In this document: positions 1-10,763 of the stretch, piece by piece
Layout: every line of letters begins with the position of its first letter
Position numbering within the stretch: the stretch's first letter is position 1
NCBI RefSeq assembly: GCF_001038625.1
Contig: NZ_CP011803.1
Span: forward strand, 4,092,001-4,156,000
Length of the DNA stretch: 64,000 bases
Origin: Clostridium carboxidivorans P7
Lineage (GTDB): Bacteria > Bacillota > Clostridia > Clostridiales > Clostridiaceae
Direction: 5' to 3'
Notes under the pieces: model-generated
Databases searched by the model: none
Seen by the model: the letters and a program-made list of their open reading frames with translations, nothing else
Told to the model about the DNA's origin: nothing
Position numbers and translations under genes: made by a program

Positions 1-129
1 ACTTTAAATTTCAGAGGAATATCAAATTCAGATAAAAAACTAATAAAAAACTATACCATAAATCTTTTATTAACTCCTAGCGAAGTTAACAAAGGAAATT
101 ACTACTTTAAAATTTCTTATTTATTTTAA
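1..129 (+). CDS. C-terminal fragment of an unidentified protein
   Basis: An open frame enters from the left edge and runs 42 codons to a TAA at 127-129, ending in the residues YYFKISYLF. No start is visible, so this would be the tail of a gene that begins outside the window. It is convergent with the WYL gene, and a hairpin lies just after its stop. The alternation of polar and hydrophobic residues resembles a beta-rich surface or secreted protein, but nothing diagnostic is visible. A chance open frame of this length is possible in DNA this AT-rich. Confidence 0.4.
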   Translation, partial: TLNFRGISNSDKKLIKNYTINLLLTPSEVNKGNYYFKISYLF

Positions 130-158
130 AAAAACAAAAGGGACCGTTTTACGGTCCC
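128..158 (-). terminator. Intrinsic terminator of the WYL transcript
   Basis: On the minus strand an 8-bp GC-rich stem (GGGACCGT/ACGGTCCC) is followed by TTTTGTTTTTTT. Just 5' of it on the same strand is a C-rich stretch (CCCCCCATCCCCC, 161-173). Confidence 0.75.
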
Positions 159-210
159 AAGGGGGATGGGGGGTTATAGTATCAAACAAACTAAAATGTA
201 ATTTGCTTGA

Positions 211-238
211 CACTTTAGGAGATTATATCTCCTAATTA
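211..238. promoter_or_regulatory. Perfect palindrome, possible operator
   Basis: TTAGGAGAT-TAT-ATCTCCTAA is a perfect inverted repeat with 9-bp arms. A TTGACA hexamer abuts it on the plus strand, and a TATAAT reading lies inside it on the minus strand. It lies in the 160-bp space downstream of the WYL gene. It could bind a regulator or simply form a transcript hairpin; no gene start is placed to be controlled by it on either strand. Confidence 0.3.
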
Positions 239-292
239 CATTTATTATAATATCCTACTTTGAAAAATTTTATTCACTTTTTATTAAAATTT

Positions 293-1246
293 TTAGTATT
301 TTTTATACATATCTTCTATTTCTTTTTTTATTTCTTCCCTAAGTTTTACAGGTTCAATAATTTCTGCATTTTTGCCAAATCCCAATATCCAATTTTTTAC
401 TTCTTGCCATTCATCCAAATACATAATTAACAATAAAGATCCATCATCTAATTTTTGTAATTGTTCATCAGGATGCCATTTTCCACTTTCTATAAAATCC
501 GAAACTTTTTTATCAAACTTTATTATAACTTTATTTTTATCACCTTTAAAAACAGCCCAGTTTTCTTCTAAATATGTTTTTAAAGAAAAAGTATGAGGTA
601 TCATATATATTTCATCTGTTATCTTTAAGCTCTGTATTCTCGATATTTTAAAACTTTCAACACGATCGCTATTGTAATAGTAACCTATTATATACCATGC
701 ACCTTCTCTAAAAATCAAGTTATATGGATCCACTTTTTTTATAGTTAAATTATTTTTATTTGCAGAAAAGTAGTTTATGCTTAAAGTTCTTCCTCTACTC
801 ATAGCATAATTTATTTGAGATATTTTATCTTGTAAGTTTTGTAATCCCCCAGCTTCATTAATTTTAAAATTTCCATTTTCATTTAAATATTTTAGTTCAT
901 CGTCTGAATTCACATATAAACTTTTTATTTTTGTTACAGCTGTTTGCAAATCTTTCTCATACATAAAACCATTTTCTTTTGTAAGTATTTGCGTAGACAT
1001 AAGTAAAGATTGTAATTCTTCTTTGTTAAGTTTTGACGGTTTCATATAAAATTCTTGATCTATATAAAATCCTCCATACCTGCCTTTCTTAGTATGCACT
1101 GGTATGTTAGCCTTATTCAAACTATTAATATATCTATATATAGTTTTTTTATCAACTTCTAAAGTTTCTGCTAATTCCGTTGCCGTAGTAAGTCCTTTGT
1201 ATTGTAGTGTAATTATCATTTCTATTAAATGAGAAATTTTAGACAT
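293..1246 (-). CDS. WYL-domain transcriptional regulator (YafY/DeoR-like)
   Basis: A 317-aa regulator. Residues 1-60 form a winged helix-turn-helix of the HTH_11 type (TATELAETLEVDKKTIYRYI), and the middle holds a WYL domain with the AWYIIGYYY core near residue 180. The C-terminal part fits the WYL extension seen in YafY proteins. WYL domains bind nucleic acid or small ligands and control stress, DNA-damage or defence genes in other bacteria. Here the gene stands alone, convergent to whatever lies left of the window and with the CPBP gene upstream, so its target cannot be read from context. The ATG has a GGGGG ribosome binding site 8 nt upstream. The family call is firm; the target is unknown. 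Confidence 0.9.
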   Translation of the reverse strand: MSKISHLIEMIITLQYKGLTTATELAETLEVDKKTIYRYINSLNKANIPVHTKKGRYGGFYIDQEFYMKPSKLNKEELQSLLMSTQILTKENGFMYEKDLQTAVTKIKSLYVNSDDELKYLNENGNFKINEAGGLQNLQDKISQINYAMSRGRTLSINYFSANKNNLTIKKVDPYNLIFREGAWYIIGYYYNSDRVESFKISRIQSLKITDEIYMIPHTFSLKTYLEENWAVFKGDKNKVIIKFDKKVSDFIESGKWHPDEQLQKLDDGSLLLIMYLDEWQEVKNWILGFGKNAEIIEPVKLREEIKKEIEDMYKKY

Positions 1247-1377
1247 ACTTTTTACCCCCAGTATAATTTTATCCTAATCTTTAATTATATCGGTATTTTT
1301 AACAAATTTTTTAGCATTTTCATACAAAATATTAAAATAAATTTTTATCTTTTTAAATTATTCATTAAACTTAAAGA

Positions 1378-1424
1378 TAAAAAAACAGGCATACATAGTT
1401 TAAAAAACCATATATACCTGTTTT
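1378..1424 (-). terminator. Terminator after the CPBP gene
   Basis: Minus-strand stem AAACAGGTATATATGG paired with CTATGTATGCCTGTTT (several G-U pairs), then a run of T residues. It ends 12 bases beyond the CPBP stop. Confidence 0.7.
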
Positions 1425-1435
1425 TACATGTTTAG

Positions 1436-2203
1436 TTAAGATAATTTACTTATTAATAACGCCATAGTAGTTACAAAATTAAATGTAAAATGATTGAACA
1501 CAGAATACCAATATCCCTTTTTTTCTATTAAATAGCAATTGTAAATTCCTATCCAAATTAATAAAGGAAAAGCTCTTAAATTAAAATGAATAACGCCAAA
1601 AATTATACTACTCAACAAAGCTGCTAAATAGATACCTATTCTAGGTGCAAATGTCTTTTCAAATAGCAGCCATCTAAAAACAAATTCTTCAAGTATTGGT
1701 GCAAAAATTATAACTATTGGAATTATTATCAGAAATCTATTTAACGGCATATTAGACATCCAAGTAACTACTTCCTGTTCTTTAACCTGCACATTGAACT
1801 TAGAAACAATCATTGTTTCTATATTAGCAATTATAATTATTACAACATAAGAAAAAGTCGTTAGCCTTATAGCTGAAACAATATTAAACTTTTTTAAGCT
1901 AAATCCAAATTTTTTAAAATCATCACTTAATCTTTGGCTTAACGTTTGTTTTAAACTTTGGCTTGATGAATATAAACTATATACTCTATTAGCATCTTTT
2001 AAATACTTAATATTGATAATGGTAAAAATAAATGGAAAGATATTATTTGTAAATAAAGATGCTATTAAATATACTAAAGCTACTATAGCTAATACTATTT
2101 TACTTCTATTTCTTTCTGCAGAAAACCTTATAAAAATTACAATTGGAGGAACATAAACAAATAAAAATACAAGCAGGTCTTTAATAATATCATATTTTAC
2201 CAT
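1436..2203 (-). CDS. CPBP-family intramembrane metalloprotease
   Basis: A 255-aa polytopic membrane protein with about six hydrophobic segments. The CPBP (Abi/CAAX protease) motifs are intact: EExxxR at 172-177 (EEFVFR), FxxxH with His206 and a third conserved His at 238 in the FNHF stretch. In eukaryotes the family cleaves prenylated CAAX proteins; bacterial members act in bacteriocin self-immunity, signalling or scaffolding, and most substrates are unknown. It begins 41 bp after ysxC and has a clear AAGGAG site before its ATG. A terminator follows, so it may be the last gene of the lon-ysxC unit. No bacteriocin gene is visible nearby. Confidence 0.85.
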   Translation of the reverse strand: MVKYDIIKDLLVFLFVYVPPIVIFIRFSAERNRSKIVLAIVALVYLIASLFTNNIFPFIFTIINIKYLKDANRVYSLYSSSQSLKQTLSQRLSDDFKKFGFSLKKFNIVSAIRLTTFSYVVIIIIANIETMIVSKFNVQVKEQEVVTWMSNMPLNRFLIIIPIVIIFAPILEEFVFRWLLFEKTFAPRIGIYLAALLSSIIFGVIHFNLRAFPLLIWIGIYNCYLIEKKGYWYSVFNHFTFNFVTTMALLISKLS

Positions 2204-2244
2204 TATATATTCTCCTTATTCCGTATCCTCAACTCTTATAGCAG

Positions 2245-2832
2245 CTAGTTATTTATACACTGCTCAATTGCATCTAAAAGTTCCTCTTTACCCAACTTTT
2301 TTAATGAAGAAAAAGTCAGAATTTCTTCATCATCACTTAATTCAAATGTTTCTCTAATAACCTTTAAATTCTTTCTCAATTCAGCTTTTTTCAATTTATC
2401 AATTTTAGTTGCCACTATAATAGCATCATAATTATAATGCTTTATCCATTTATACATAATTATGTCGTCCTCAGTGGGTTTATGCCTGCAATCAACAAGT
2501 AACATAACTTTTTTTAATTGTTCTCTTCCTGTTAAATACCTTTCAATTACTTTGCCCCAGCTTTCCTTTTCTGACTTTGAAACCTTTGCGTATCCATAGC
2601 CAGGTAAGTCAACAAAATAAAATTCATTATTTATCAGAAAAAAGTTTACTAATCTAGTCTTTCCAGGAGTACCACTTACTTTAACCAGCTTTCTCCTATT
2701 AACTAAAGTATTTATTAAAGATGATTTTCCTACATTAGACCTTCCTACAAAAGCTATTTCAACTCTATTATCTTGAGGATACTGATTTGGTACAACTGCA
2801 GAAATTACAAATTCCGATTGTTTTATTTCCAT
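2245..2832 (-). CDS. ysxC: Ribosome biogenesis GTPase YsxC/EngB
   Basis: A 195-aa TRAFAC-class GTPase that helps assemble the 50S subunit in Bacillus. All G motifs are visible: G1 GRSNVGKSS near residue 30, G3 DLPGYG (75-80), G4 TKIDK near 140 and G5 SS at about 173. The length is typical (about 195-200 aa). It follows lon by 14 bp on the same strand, an arrangement also known in Bacillus, where lonA and ysxC are adjacent. The start has an AGGTG site 13 nt upstream. Confidence 0.97.
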   Translation of the reverse strand: MEIKQSEFVISAVVPNQYPQDNRVEIAFVGRSNVGKSSLINTLVNRRKLVKVSGTPGKTRLVNFFLINNEFYFVDLPGYGYAKVSKSEKESWGKVIERYLTGREQLKKVMLLVDCRHKPTEDDIIMYKWIKHYNYDAIIVATKIDKLKKAELRKNLKVIRETFELSDDEEILTFSSLKKLGKEELLDAIEQCINN

Positions 2833-2846
2833 AAATTCACTTTCAC

Positions 2847-5168
2847 CTACTCATTTTTAACTAAGGCATTTTCTAAAACAATATCTATTTTATCCGCCAA
2901 TATATAATTTATCTTGCCTCTAACGGTTTTTGGTATTTTTATCAAATCTTTTTCATTGTCCTTTGGTATTATTACTGTAGTAATACCTGCTCTATAAGCA
3001 GCTAAACTTTTTTCCTTAAGTCCGCCTATTGGAAGAACTCTACCTGTTAAGGTTATTTCACCAGTCATAGCCACATTATGCTTAACCTTTATGCCGCTTA
3101 ATGCAGATATAATTGCAGTTATCATTGTAACACCTGCTGATGGACCATCTTTAGGTACAGCACCTTCTGGAGCGTGTATGTGCAAATCCTTCTCTTTATA
3201 GAAATTATCTTCTATTCCATATTTATGAGCATTAGCTCTAACATAACTATATCCAGCTTTAGCAGATTCCTTCATGACATCACCTAATTGACCAGTTAGT
3301 TCTAATTTTCCTGTTCCAGGCATAACAGTTACTTCCACAGGTAAAGTATCTCCACCATATCCTGTCCATGCCATTCCCATTACTACTCCAACTTTATCTT
3401 CTTCATCAGCTTTATCATAAGTGAATATTTCAGGTCCAAGATAAGTTTTTACTTTAGTTGAATTAAGTATTATTCTCTTTTTATCTTTTTCCATAATTTC
3501 TGCTATAGCTTTTCTTATTACAGAAGATATTTTTCTTTCTAAGCTTCTAACTCCTGATTCCCTTGTATAGCTATCTATTATAAGTTGTATAGCTGAATCA
3601 GATATTTTTACTTTATCATCGTCTATTTCATGTGCTTTTAACTCTTTAGCTACTAAATGTTCTTTTGCTATATGAAACTTTTCTTCACTGGTATATCCTG
3701 AAACCTCTATTATTTCCATTCTATCTAATAATGGTCTAGGTATATTTTCCAAGCTGTTAGCTGTAGTTATAAACAATACATTTGATAAATCAAATTCTAA
3801 TTCAAGATAGTGATCTCTAAATGTACTATTTTGTTCACTGTCCAATACTTCTAAAAGTGCATCTGCTGGATCACCTTTAAAATCATTACTCATTTTGTCT
3901 ATTTCATCTAATAAGAACAAAGGATTTTTTGACTTAGCTTGCTTCATTCCATATATTATTCTTCCTGGAATAGCTCCTACATAAGTTTTTCTATGTCCTC
4001 TTATTTCAGCTTCATCTCTAACGCCACCTAAGGACATTCTAACAAAATTTCTGTTTAAAGCATGTGCTATAGATTTACCTATAGAAGTCTTTCCTACTCC
4101 TGGAGGTCCAACAAGACAAAGTATTGGTCCTTTTAATGAATTGCTCATCTTTTTAACAGCTAAATATTCAATTATTCTATCCTTTACATCTTCAAGTCCA
4201 TAATGTTCTTTTTCTAATACTTCTCTAGCTGATTTTATATCTAAGTTATCTTCCGTTTGTTTATTCCAAGGAAGATCTAATATCCAGTCAAGATATGTTC
4301 TTATTACTCCACTTTCTGCTGAATATCCTCCATTACTTTTTAATCTTTCTAATTCATATAAAGCTTTTTCTTTAACATTCTTAGGAAGTTTAGCTTTACT
4401 TATTTTATTTTTATATTTAGCTAATTCCTTTTTGTCTTCGTCCTCTTCTCCAAGTTCTTCTTGTATAGCTTTTAGTTGTTCCTTTAGATAATATTCCTTC
4501 TGTACTTTATCAATTTTATTTTTTACTTTTACGCCTATTTTTCTCTCTATTTTTAATATGTCAACTTCATTAATTAATATATCTAAAAGCTTTTGAAGCC
4601 TTTCTTCTACTTCATAGGTGTTTAAAAGTTCCTGCTTTTTTTCTTGTTTAAGCGTAAGATATGAACTTATAACATCTGCAAGCCTTCCTGGATTATTTAG
4701 CTCCTCAAGTGTAACTATTGTATCTATTGGTATACTTCCTGATAATTTTATGTACTCATCAAAATTTTTTCTAATTGAACGAACTAATGCTTCACATTTA
4801 TTATTTTTAATACCATCTTCATCTACTAAACTCTCAACTTCAACTTTTAAAAATGGTTCTTTTTCAATATATTTTGTTAGCTTTCCTCTACTTTCTCCTT
4901 CTACTAATACTCTTATAGTATCGCCAGGAAGCTTAAGAATCTGTTTTATATTACAAATAGTTCCTGTTTCAAATATATCTTCTTCTTCAGGTTCTTCAAT
5001 CTTGGCTTCTTTCTGAGCTGCTAAGAATATCTTTTGCTCATTAAGCATTGCTTCTTCAATGGCAACTATAGACTTTTCTCTGCCAACATCAAAATGTAAA
5101 ACCATATATGGAAACACAGTAATGCCTCTTAACGGAATCAGAGGAAGAACTTCTAAATTTTTCTCCAT
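2847..5168 (-). CDS. lon: ATP-dependent protease La (LonA)
   Basis: A 773-aa cytosolic AAA+ serine protease that degrades misfolded and regulatory proteins. Order: N-terminal LAN substrate domain (1-200), coiled segment (200-300), AAA+ module with Walker A GPPGVGKT near residue 350 and Walker B LLDEIDK, then the protease domain with the Ser in PKDGPSAG (about 670) and the Lys in GGLKEK (about 715). I start at the ATG of MEKNLEV, because an upstream in-frame ATG would place the AGGGGAG ribosome site inside the coding region. A good sigma-A promoter lies about 70 bp upstream. Confidence 0.97.
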   Translation of the reverse strand: MEKNLEVLPLIPLRGITVFPYMVLHFDVGREKSIVAIEEAMLNEQKIFLAAQKEAKIEEPEEEDIFETGTICNIKQILKLPGDTIRVLVEGESRGKLTKYIEKEPFLKVEVESLVDEDGIKNNKCEALVRSIRKNFDEYIKLSGSIPIDTIVTLEELNNPGRLADVISSYLTLKQEKKQELLNTYEVEERLQKLLDILINEVDILKIERKIGVKVKNKIDKVQKEYYLKEQLKAIQEELGEEDEDKKELAKYKNKISKAKLPKNVKEKALYELERLKSNGGYSAESGVIRTYLDWILDLPWNKQTEDNLDIKSAREVLEKEHYGLEDVKDRIIEYLAVKKMSNSLKGPILCLVGPPGVGKTSIGKSIAHALNRNFVRMSLGGVRDEAEIRGHRKTYVGAIPGRIIYGMKQAKSKNPLFLLDEIDKMSNDFKGDPADALLEVLDSEQNSTFRDHYLELEFDLSNVLFITTANSLENIPRPLLDRMEIIEVSGYTSEEKFHIAKEHLVAKELKAHEIDDDKVKISDSAIQLIIDSYTRESGVRSLERKISSVIRKAIAEIMEKDKKRIILNSTKVKTYLGPEIFTYDKADEEDKVGVVMGMAWTGYGGDTLPVEVTVMPGTGKLELTGQLGDVMKESAKAGYSYVRANAHKYGIEDNFYKEKDLHIHAPEGAVPKDGPSAGVTMITAIISALSGIKVKHNVAMTGEITLTGRVLPIGGLKEKSLAAYRAGITTVIIPKDNEKDLIKIPKTVRGKINYILADKIDIVLENALVKNE

Positions 5169-5236
5169 TATTTCTCCCCTCACTTTTCAAGTTTATTTCA
5201 ACTTAATAATAATTTAATATATAATTAGACTAATAT

Positions 5237-5265
5237 ATTATACCCATAAAATAGTTTTTTTTCAA
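5237..5265 (-). promoter_or_regulatory. Promoter of lon
   Basis: On the minus strand TTGAAA (5260-5265) and TATAAT (5237-5242) are separated by exactly 17 bp, 70 bp upstream of the lon ATG. No CtsR or CIRCE heat-shock operator is visible near it. Confidence 0.75.
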
Positions 5266-5336
5266 TTACTCTATTCAACTTGTTATGTTTTTTAGATTAT
5301 AAATAAGTAACTTATTCCTTTTAAATTAAAAATCAT

Positions 5337-5388
5337 ATAAAAAAGTACTTTAACACAAAAATAAATTTAGTATTAAAATACTTTTTTT
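5337..5388. terminator. Terminator after lonB
   Basis: Stem AAAGTACTTTAACAC (5342-5356) with GTATTAAAATACTTT (5370-5384). Both flanks carry A/T runs, so it can act on either strand; on the minus strand it closes the lonB transcript. Confidence 0.6.
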
Positions 5389-5392
5389 GATT

Positions 5393-7072
5393 TTAAGCTT
5401 TTAGAGATTCTGCCGCTAATACATCAATATTAGTATTTATGCAATTGGATTTATCTTCTACATTTTCTTTTTCTAATGCTATTTTTATAACTTCTTTTAT
5501 ATTTTTAACTGTTATAACCTTTATTCCATCTAATTTAGAAAAACTTTGCTGCCAATTTTCATCTGGTATTATGACAACTTTGGCGCCTGCTTTTTTTGCT
5601 GCCTGGACTTTAGCATTTACTCCACCAACAGCTCTTACATCTCCATGTATAGACAGCTCTCCTGTCATTGCAACTTCATTACTTACAGGAATATTGTTTA
5701 TAGCACTGTATACTGCTGTAGCAATGCTTATACCTGCAGAAGGTCCATCTACTGGTGCTCCTCCTGAAAAGTTTATATGTATATCATATTCGTCACAATT
5801 TAGCCCAAAATTTCTCTCAATAACAGTAATCACATTTTCTACAGAACATCTAGCCGTACTAGTTCTTATCATTTTTCTATTTTGATTACTTATTTCCTCT
5901 TCTTCTACAATACCTGTTATTTTCAATACTCCTTTTCTAGTATTGGATTTTTTAGCAGTAGCCTCTATTTCCATTACAGCTCCAATATTTGATCCATAAA
6001 CAGCCAAACCATTAACATAACCCACAGCAGGATTATCGTTTATTGTTTTTTCAAATCTTGGCGAATATTGCCCATTTTCAATTACCCATTCAACGTCTTC
6101 TATTGTAATATTATTTCTATCCTCATTTAAAGCTATACCTGAAGCTAATTGAATTAAGTTTACAGCATCTCTACCATTTTCACAATACTTACCCACCATA
6201 CTACAAGCTTTATCATCTATGTTAAAACCTATTTTGTTTACAGCGTTAAGAGCTATTGTTTTAATTTCTTCTGGATTAAGTGCTCTAAAAAACACTTCAA
6301 CGCACCTAGATCTTAAAGCTGGAGTAATTTCTTCTGGATTTCTTGTTGTTGCACCAACAAGCCTAAAATCAGCTGGAAGACCATTTTCAAAGATATCCTT
6401 AATATATGTTGGCATATTTGTATCTGATGAATTGTAATATGAGCTATCTAAAAAAACTTTTCTATCTTCTAATACCTTTAAAAGCTTATTCATTTCTATA
6501 TGATGAAGTTCACCTATTTCATCAATAAACAATATACCTCCATGAGCTTTTGTAACTGCTCCTGGCTTAGGCTGAGGTATACCTGCAACTCCTAAAGGCC
6601 CTGCTCCTTGGTAAATGGGATCATGAACAGAACCTATAAGAGGATCAGCTATTCCTCTGTCATCAAACCTTATAGTTGTGGCATCTATTTCAATAAACTT
6701 TGAAACTTCAGTAAAAGGAGAATAACTTTTTTTCTTAGCGTACTTAAGCACTAACCTAGCTGCAGCTGTTTTACCAACTCCAGGAGGTCCATATATTATT
6801 ACATGTTGTGGATTTGGACCACAAAGTGCTGCTTGAAGTGCTTTTATCCCCTTTTCCTGACCTATAATTTCATTAAAATCTGATGGTCTGCTCTTTTCCG
6901 TAAGAGGTTCTGTGAGCTTTATATTTCTGAGCCTTTTTAAGTTCTCCATTTCTTTCTTACTTTCTTTATCAATAACTATTCTATTTGATTTTTGACCTTT
7001 AAGTGCATTAAAAAAATAAAGCCCCATAATTATAGTAAATACCATTTCAATAATCATTAAAGTGTACATCAT
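5393..7072 (-). CDS. lonB: Membrane-anchored Lon-like protease LonB
   Basis: A 559-aa protein with an N-terminal hydrophobic segment (residues 1-25), an AAA+ module with Walker [11 protein letters not shown] near residue 98 and Walker B ILFIDEIGEL, and a Lon protease domain with the catalytic Ser in DGPSAG (about 440). It lacks the large N-terminal LAN domain of LonA, as is normal for LonB. In Bacillus subtilis lonB is forespore-expressed and sits next to lonA, the same order as here. The ATG follows a GAGAGAGG site. The length and the hydrophobic N-terminus fit the sporulation-type LonB. Confidence 0.93.
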   Translation of the reverse strand: MMYTLMIIEMVFTIIMGLYFFNALKGQKSNRIVIDKESKKEMENLKRLRNIKLTEPLTEKSRPSDFNEIIGQEKGIKALQAALCGPNPQHVIIYGPPGVGKTAAARLVLKYAKKKSYSPFTEVSKFIEIDATTIRFDDRGIADPLIGSVHDPIYQGAGPLGVAGIPQPKPGAVTKAHGGILFIDEIGELHHIEMNKLLKVLEDRKVFLDSSYYNSSDTNMPTYIKDIFENGLPADFRLVGATTRNPEEITPALRSRCVEVFFRALNPEEIKTIALNAVNKIGFNIDDKACSMVGKYCENGRDAVNLIQLASGIALNEDRNNITIEDVEWVIENGQYSPRFEKTINDNPAVGYVNGLAVYGSNIGAVMEIEATAKKSNTRKGVLKITGIVEEEEISNQNRKMIRTSTARCSVENVITVIERNFGLNCDEYDIHINFSGGAPVDGPSAGISIATAVYSAINNIPVSNEVAMTGELSIHGDVRAVGGVNAKVQAAKKAGAKVVIIPDENWQQSFSKLDGIKVITVKNIKEVIKIALEKENVEDKSNCINTNIDVLAAESLKA

Positions 7073-7243
7073 CGTTTAAAACCTCTCTCCAATAGTTTTA
7101 TTTCATGACTATATGTTATAATATCATTATTTTTCATGGATACTGTCATTTTCATATTATGCACATTTTTCATTTTGTATATTCTATAAAAATCTTATAT
7201 TATAAAATTTTTACTAATTGTTATATCAACTTTACTTTAAAAT

Positions 7244-7280
7244 AAAAAAAGAGTACTGAATAAAAACAGTACTCTTTTAT
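7244..7280 (-). terminator. Terminator after clpX
   Basis: Stem AAAGAGTACTG/CAGTACTCTTT with an 8-nt loop, then seven T residues on the minus strand. It lies just beyond the clpX stop. Confidence 0.85.
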
Positions 7281-7287
7281 TATCATA

Positions 7288-8577
7288 TTATGCGCTTTCT
7301 GAACCTTTTCTTGTTCTAGACTTTTTTACTTTTATAGGAGTTCTCTTATCTCCTTCTGCATTAATAAGCTCTGGCTTCTTGGTTTCTATAGTATCTTTGT
7401 TTATGACTACTTTAGCAATTTCTTCTTTTGAAGGAATTTCAAACATTATATCCTTCATTGTTTCCTCAATTATAGCTCTTAACCCTCTAGCACCTGTGTC
7501 TCTTTTTACAGCTTCATTAGCTATAGCTTCCAAAGCTTCCTCTTCAAAATCGAGTTCAACATTATCAATTTCGAAAAGTCTCTTATACTGCTTAACAAGT
7601 GCATTTTTAGGCTCTTTTAATATACTAATTAAGGCATTTTTATCTAATGCATCAAGAGTCACTACTATAGGAAGTCTTCCTACGAATTCAGGAATAAGGC
7701 CAAATTTCAAAAGATCTCCTGGCATTATCTCTTGTAAAAGTTTTCCTATATCTTTTTCATTTTTAGACTGTATTTCAGCTCCAAATCCCAAGGTGCTTAC
7801 TCTAGTTCTACTTTCAATAATTCTGTCAACTCCATCAAAGGCACCACCACAAATAAATAATATGTTAGTAGTATTTATTTGTATAAATTCTTGATGTGGG
7901 TGCTTTCTTCCTCCTTGAGGTGGCACTGAAGCTACTGTACCTTCAAGTATTTTTAACAATGCCTGTTGTACTCCTTCTCCAGATACATCTCTTGTTATAG
8001 ATGGATTCTCTGACTTTCTAGCTATTTTATCTATTTCGTCTATATATACAATTCCTCTTTCTGCTCTTTCTATGTCATAATCGGAATTTTGAATAAGCTT
8101 TAAAAGTATATTCTCAACATCCTCACCTACATAACCAGCTTCAGTCAAAGTTGTAGCATCTGCAATTGCAAATGGAACATTTAAAAACTTAGCTAATGTT
8201 TGTGCTAAAAGAGTTTTTCCTGAACCTGTAGGTCCTAGTAATAAAATATTACTTTTTTGTAATTCTACATCATCATTATTGGCATTTGAATTTATTCTCT
8301 TATAATGATTATAAACTGCTACTGCCAAAGACTTTTTTGCTTCATTTTGACCTATTACATATTGATCAAGATAGTTTTTTATTTCTATTGGTTTTGGAAG
8401 AGATGTCATATCTACTTGAGCATCTTCTTCAAAATCATCAGTTATTATTTCAGAACAAAGTTCTATACATTCATCACAAATGTATACGCCTGGTCCTGCT
8501 ATTAATCTTCTAACTTGATCTTGAGTTTTACCACAAAAAGAACATTTTAATTGCTTTTTATCATCAATTTTGGCCAT
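7288..8577 (-). CDS. clpX: ClpX ATP-dependent unfoldase
   Basis: A 429-aa AAA+ unfoldase that feeds substrates to ClpP. The N-terminal zinc-binding domain carries the four cysteines (CSFCGK near residue 12 and CDECIELC near 34). Then come Walker A GPTGSGKT (about 115), Walker [10 protein letters not shown], and the C-terminal small domain. The ClpP-docking IGF-type loop is represented by LGFGAE near residue 265. It starts 20 bp after clpP and shares its transcript; a strong terminator follows. Confidence 0.97.
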   Translation of the reverse strand: MAKIDDKKQLKCSFCGKTQDQVRRLIAGPGVYICDECIELCSEIITDDFEEDAQVDMTSLPKPIEIKNYLDQYVIGQNEAKKSLAVAVYNHYKRINSNANNDDVELQKSNILLLGPTGSGKTLLAQTLAKFLNVPFAIADATTLTEAGYVGEDVENILLKLIQNSDYDIERAERGIVYIDEIDKIARKSENPSITRDVSGEGVQQALLKILEGTVASVPPQGGRKHPHQEFIQINTTNILFICGGAFDGVDRIIESRTRVSTLGFGAEIQSKNEKDIGKLLQEIMPGDLLKFGLIPEFVGRLPIVVTLDALDKNALISILKEPKNALVKQYKRLFEIDNVELDFEEEALEAIANEAVKRDTGARGLRAIIEETMKDIMFEIPSKEEIAKVVINKDTIETKKPELINAEGDKRTPIKVKKSRTRKGSESA

Positions 8578-8597
8578 CTCTACACCTCTCTATAAGG

Positions 8598-9182
8598 TTA
8601 TTTCTTCTTTACCATAATTTCGTCTATAAGTCCATATTCTTTAGCTTCTTCTGCTGACATAAAGTTGTCTCTCTCTGTATCTTTTTCAATCGTTTCTAGT
8701 GGTTGACCTGTTCTTTCACTAAATATAGTATTCAACTTTTTCTTTATTTTTAGTATTCTTTCAGCATGAATGCCTATATCTGTTGCCTGACCTTGGAATC
8801 CTCCCAATGGTTGATGTATCATAATTTCTGCATTTGGAAGTGCAACTCTCTTTCCTTTTGCACCTGCATTCAGTAAAAAGGCTCCCATTGAAGCAGCCAT
8901 TCCTATGCATATTGTAGACACATCTGGTTTTATATATTGCATTGTATCATAAATTGCCATTCCAGCTGTTATAGAACCTCCTGGGCTATTTATGTATAAA
9001 TATATATCCTTATCAGGATCTTCAGCCTCTAAGAAAAGTAATTGTGCAACCACAAGACTAGCAGTTACATCATTAACTTCTTCAGTTAACATTACTACTC
9101 TGTCTTTCAGTAGCCTAGAATAGATATCATAAGATCTTTCTCCTCTATTAGTTTGTTCAACAACTACTGGTACTAAACTCAT
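8598..9182 (-). CDS. clpP: ClpP protease subunit
   Basis: A 194-aa serine peptidase that forms the proteolytic barrel for ClpX and other Clp ATPases. Catalytic Ser is in [11 protein letters not shown] (about residue 98), His in MIHQPLGG (about 123), and the Asp in the RDNFMS region (about 172). Standard length for a housekeeping ClpP. It lies between tig and clpX, the usual order tig-clpP-clpX. The ATG follows AAGGAGGAGAG. Confidence 0.98.
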   Translation of the reverse strand: MSLVPVVVEQTNRGERSYDIYSRLLKDRVVMLTEEVNDVTASLVVAQLLFLEAEDPDKDIYLYINSPGGSITAGMAIYDTMQYIKPDVSTICIGMAASMGAFLLNAGAKGKRVALPNAEIMIHQPLGGFQGQATDIGIHAERILKIKKKLNTIFSERTGQPLETIEKDTERDNFMSAEEAKEYGLIDEIMVKKK

Positions 9183-9245
9183 AATTCTCTCCTCCTTTTT
9201 AAATCATGTGAATGATTTTAACCCATTTAAAATTTATAAGTTTAA

Positions 9246-9278
9246 AATTAATTGCCAGAAAAATTCCTGGCAATTAAT
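9246..9278 (-). terminator. Terminator between tig and clpP
   Basis: TTAATTGCCAG pairs with CTGGCAATTAA on the minus strand and is followed by a weak TTTTAAAC tract. Its weakness suggests partial read-through from tig into clpPX. Confidence 0.6.
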
Positions 9279-9290
9279 CTTTTTAACATA

Positions 9291-10583
9291 TTATGCTATT
9301 TCTTTACTATTGTCTACTAACATCTTTATAACTTTTTCATTAATTACACCAAGTTTTAAATAACTTTTCTGTGAATCTAAGATTAATTTTGATGTTTTTT
9401 CGATGTCTTTGCCGCCATATTGTTTTGCCATTTCTGCTGCTTTAGCTAAAAGTTCTTCTTCTGTTGCTTCAACTTTTTCAACTTTTGATATTTCTTCAAT
9501 AGTTAAATCAGTTTTTACTCTCTTTTCTGCAGTTTCTTTCATATATTCTCTAACTTTTTCTTCTGTATTATTTGTATATTGATAATATGTTTGAAGGTCT
9601 AATCCTTGATATTTTAATCTCATTTCTAGATCTTTTAACATATTGTCAATTTCTTTATCTATCATAGCTTTAGGAATATCTATTGTTGCATTTTCACAAA
9701 CTGCATCAATAACTGCTTCTTCATATTCTCTCTTAGTTCTTAATTCATTTGCTTCTTCCATTTTTTTCTTTAGATCTGCTTTTAAGTCATCTATTGTATC
9801 AAATTCTGAAACTTCTTTAGCAAATTCATCATCTAAAGCTGGTAGCTCTTTTAATTTTATATCTTTAACAGTAACTTTAAAAGTTGCTTCCTTGCCATTT
9901 AATTCTTCTTTGCCATATTCTTCTGGGAATGTTACTACAACATCTTTTGAATCCCCTTTGTTTAGACCTACTAACTGATCTTCAAAGTTATCTATAAATG
10001 TACCTGAACCAATTTCTAGTTCATAATCTTTTCCTTCTCCGCCTTCAAAAGCTTTATTATCAACAAAGCCTTTAAAGTCTACAACTGCTATATTTCCTTT
10101 TTCAATTGAACCTTCTTCTTTTGTTTCAACTCTTGCATTTTTCTGTTGCATTGCTTTTAATTCATTATCAATTTCTTCATCTTTTACTTCATATACATTT
10201 TTCTTAACTTCTAATCCCTTGTAATCTCCAAGTTTTACTTCTGGAACAACAGTTACTTTTGCTGTATATATGAAATCTTTTCCTTCTTCTATTTGAACTA
10301 TGTCTATTTGTGGATAATCAACTGGCTTTACATCATTTTCTTGTAAAGCTTGTGGATATGTATCATCACAACAGAAGTTTATTGCATCTTCATAAAATAC
10401 ATTATTTCCATAATACTTTTCTATTATATTCTTTGGAGCTTTACCTTTTCTAAATCCTGGTATATTAAACTTTTTAGCATTTTTGTTAAATGCCTTTTTC
10501 ATTGCTCCCTTAAATTCTTGTGCATCAACTGTTATTTCTAATTTTACAACATTATTTTCTATTTTTTCTACTTTAGCATTCAT
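9291..10583 (-). CDS. tig: Trigger factor (ribosome-bound chaperone)
   Basis: A 430-aa chaperone with peptidyl-prolyl isomerase activity that binds nascent chains at the ribosome exit. The ribosome-docking signature is the FRKGKAP region near residue 44. The FKBP-like domain spans about 150-245, and the remainder is the helical chaperone domain. I start at MNAKVEK because GGAGG lies 9 nt before that ATG and inside the longer frame. A TATAAT box (10630-10635) with a poor -35 lies about 45 bp upstream. Confidence 0.97.
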   Translation of the reverse strand: MNAKVEKIENNVVKLEITVDAQEFKGAMKKAFNKNAKKFNIPGFRKGKAPKNIIEKYYGNNVFYEDAINFCCDDTYPQALQENDVKPVDYPQIDIVQIEEGKDFIYTAKVTVVPEVKLGDYKGLEVKKNVYEVKDEEIDNELKAMQQKNARVETKEEGSIEKGNIAVVDFKGFVDNKAFEGGEGKDYELEIGSGTFIDNFEDQLVGLNKGDSKDVVVTFPEEYGKEELNGKEATFKVTVKDIKLKELPALDDEFAKEVSEFDTIDDLKADLKKKMEEANELRTKREYEEAVIDAVCENATIDIPKAMIDKEIDNMLKDLEMRLKYQGLDLQTYYQYTNNTEEKVREYMKETAEKRVKTDLTIEEISKVEKVEATEEELLAKAAEMAKQYGGKDIEKTSKLILDSQKSYLKLGVINEKVIKMLVDNSKEIA

Positions 10584-10719
10584 TATACTATTCCTCCTAA
10601 TCACCATACGTGCTTATGTTAACCACAACATTATAACATATATTTAAAAGTATTAACATACATTGAATTAATGTTATGAGTTATTTAACATTTAGATTAA
10701 ATTCTGTATTATAATTATA

Positions 10720-10763
10720 TACCAAAAAATATAAATTTTACAATTAATTTTTAATTTATATTT
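10720..10763 (-). terminator. AT-rich terminator overlapping the TIM-barrel stop
   Basis: Minus-strand AAATATAAATT pairs with AATTTATATTT, followed by a short T run. The stem is all A/T and overlaps the stop codon at 10756, so efficiency is doubtful. Confidence 0.4.

Noticed and set aside
372-596. Plus-strand frame of 74 codons over the WYL gene
   Set aside because: It lies wholly antisense to a well-supported regulator and has no ribosome site or recognisable domain.
4618-5016. Plus-strand frame of 132 codons over lon
   Set aside because: Antisense to the conserved N-terminal domain of Lon, with no translation signals.
9643-9978. Plus-strand frame of 111 codons over trigger factor
   Set aside because: Antisense to a certain gene; its Ser/Phe-rich composition is what the reverse of Lys/Glu-rich codons gives.
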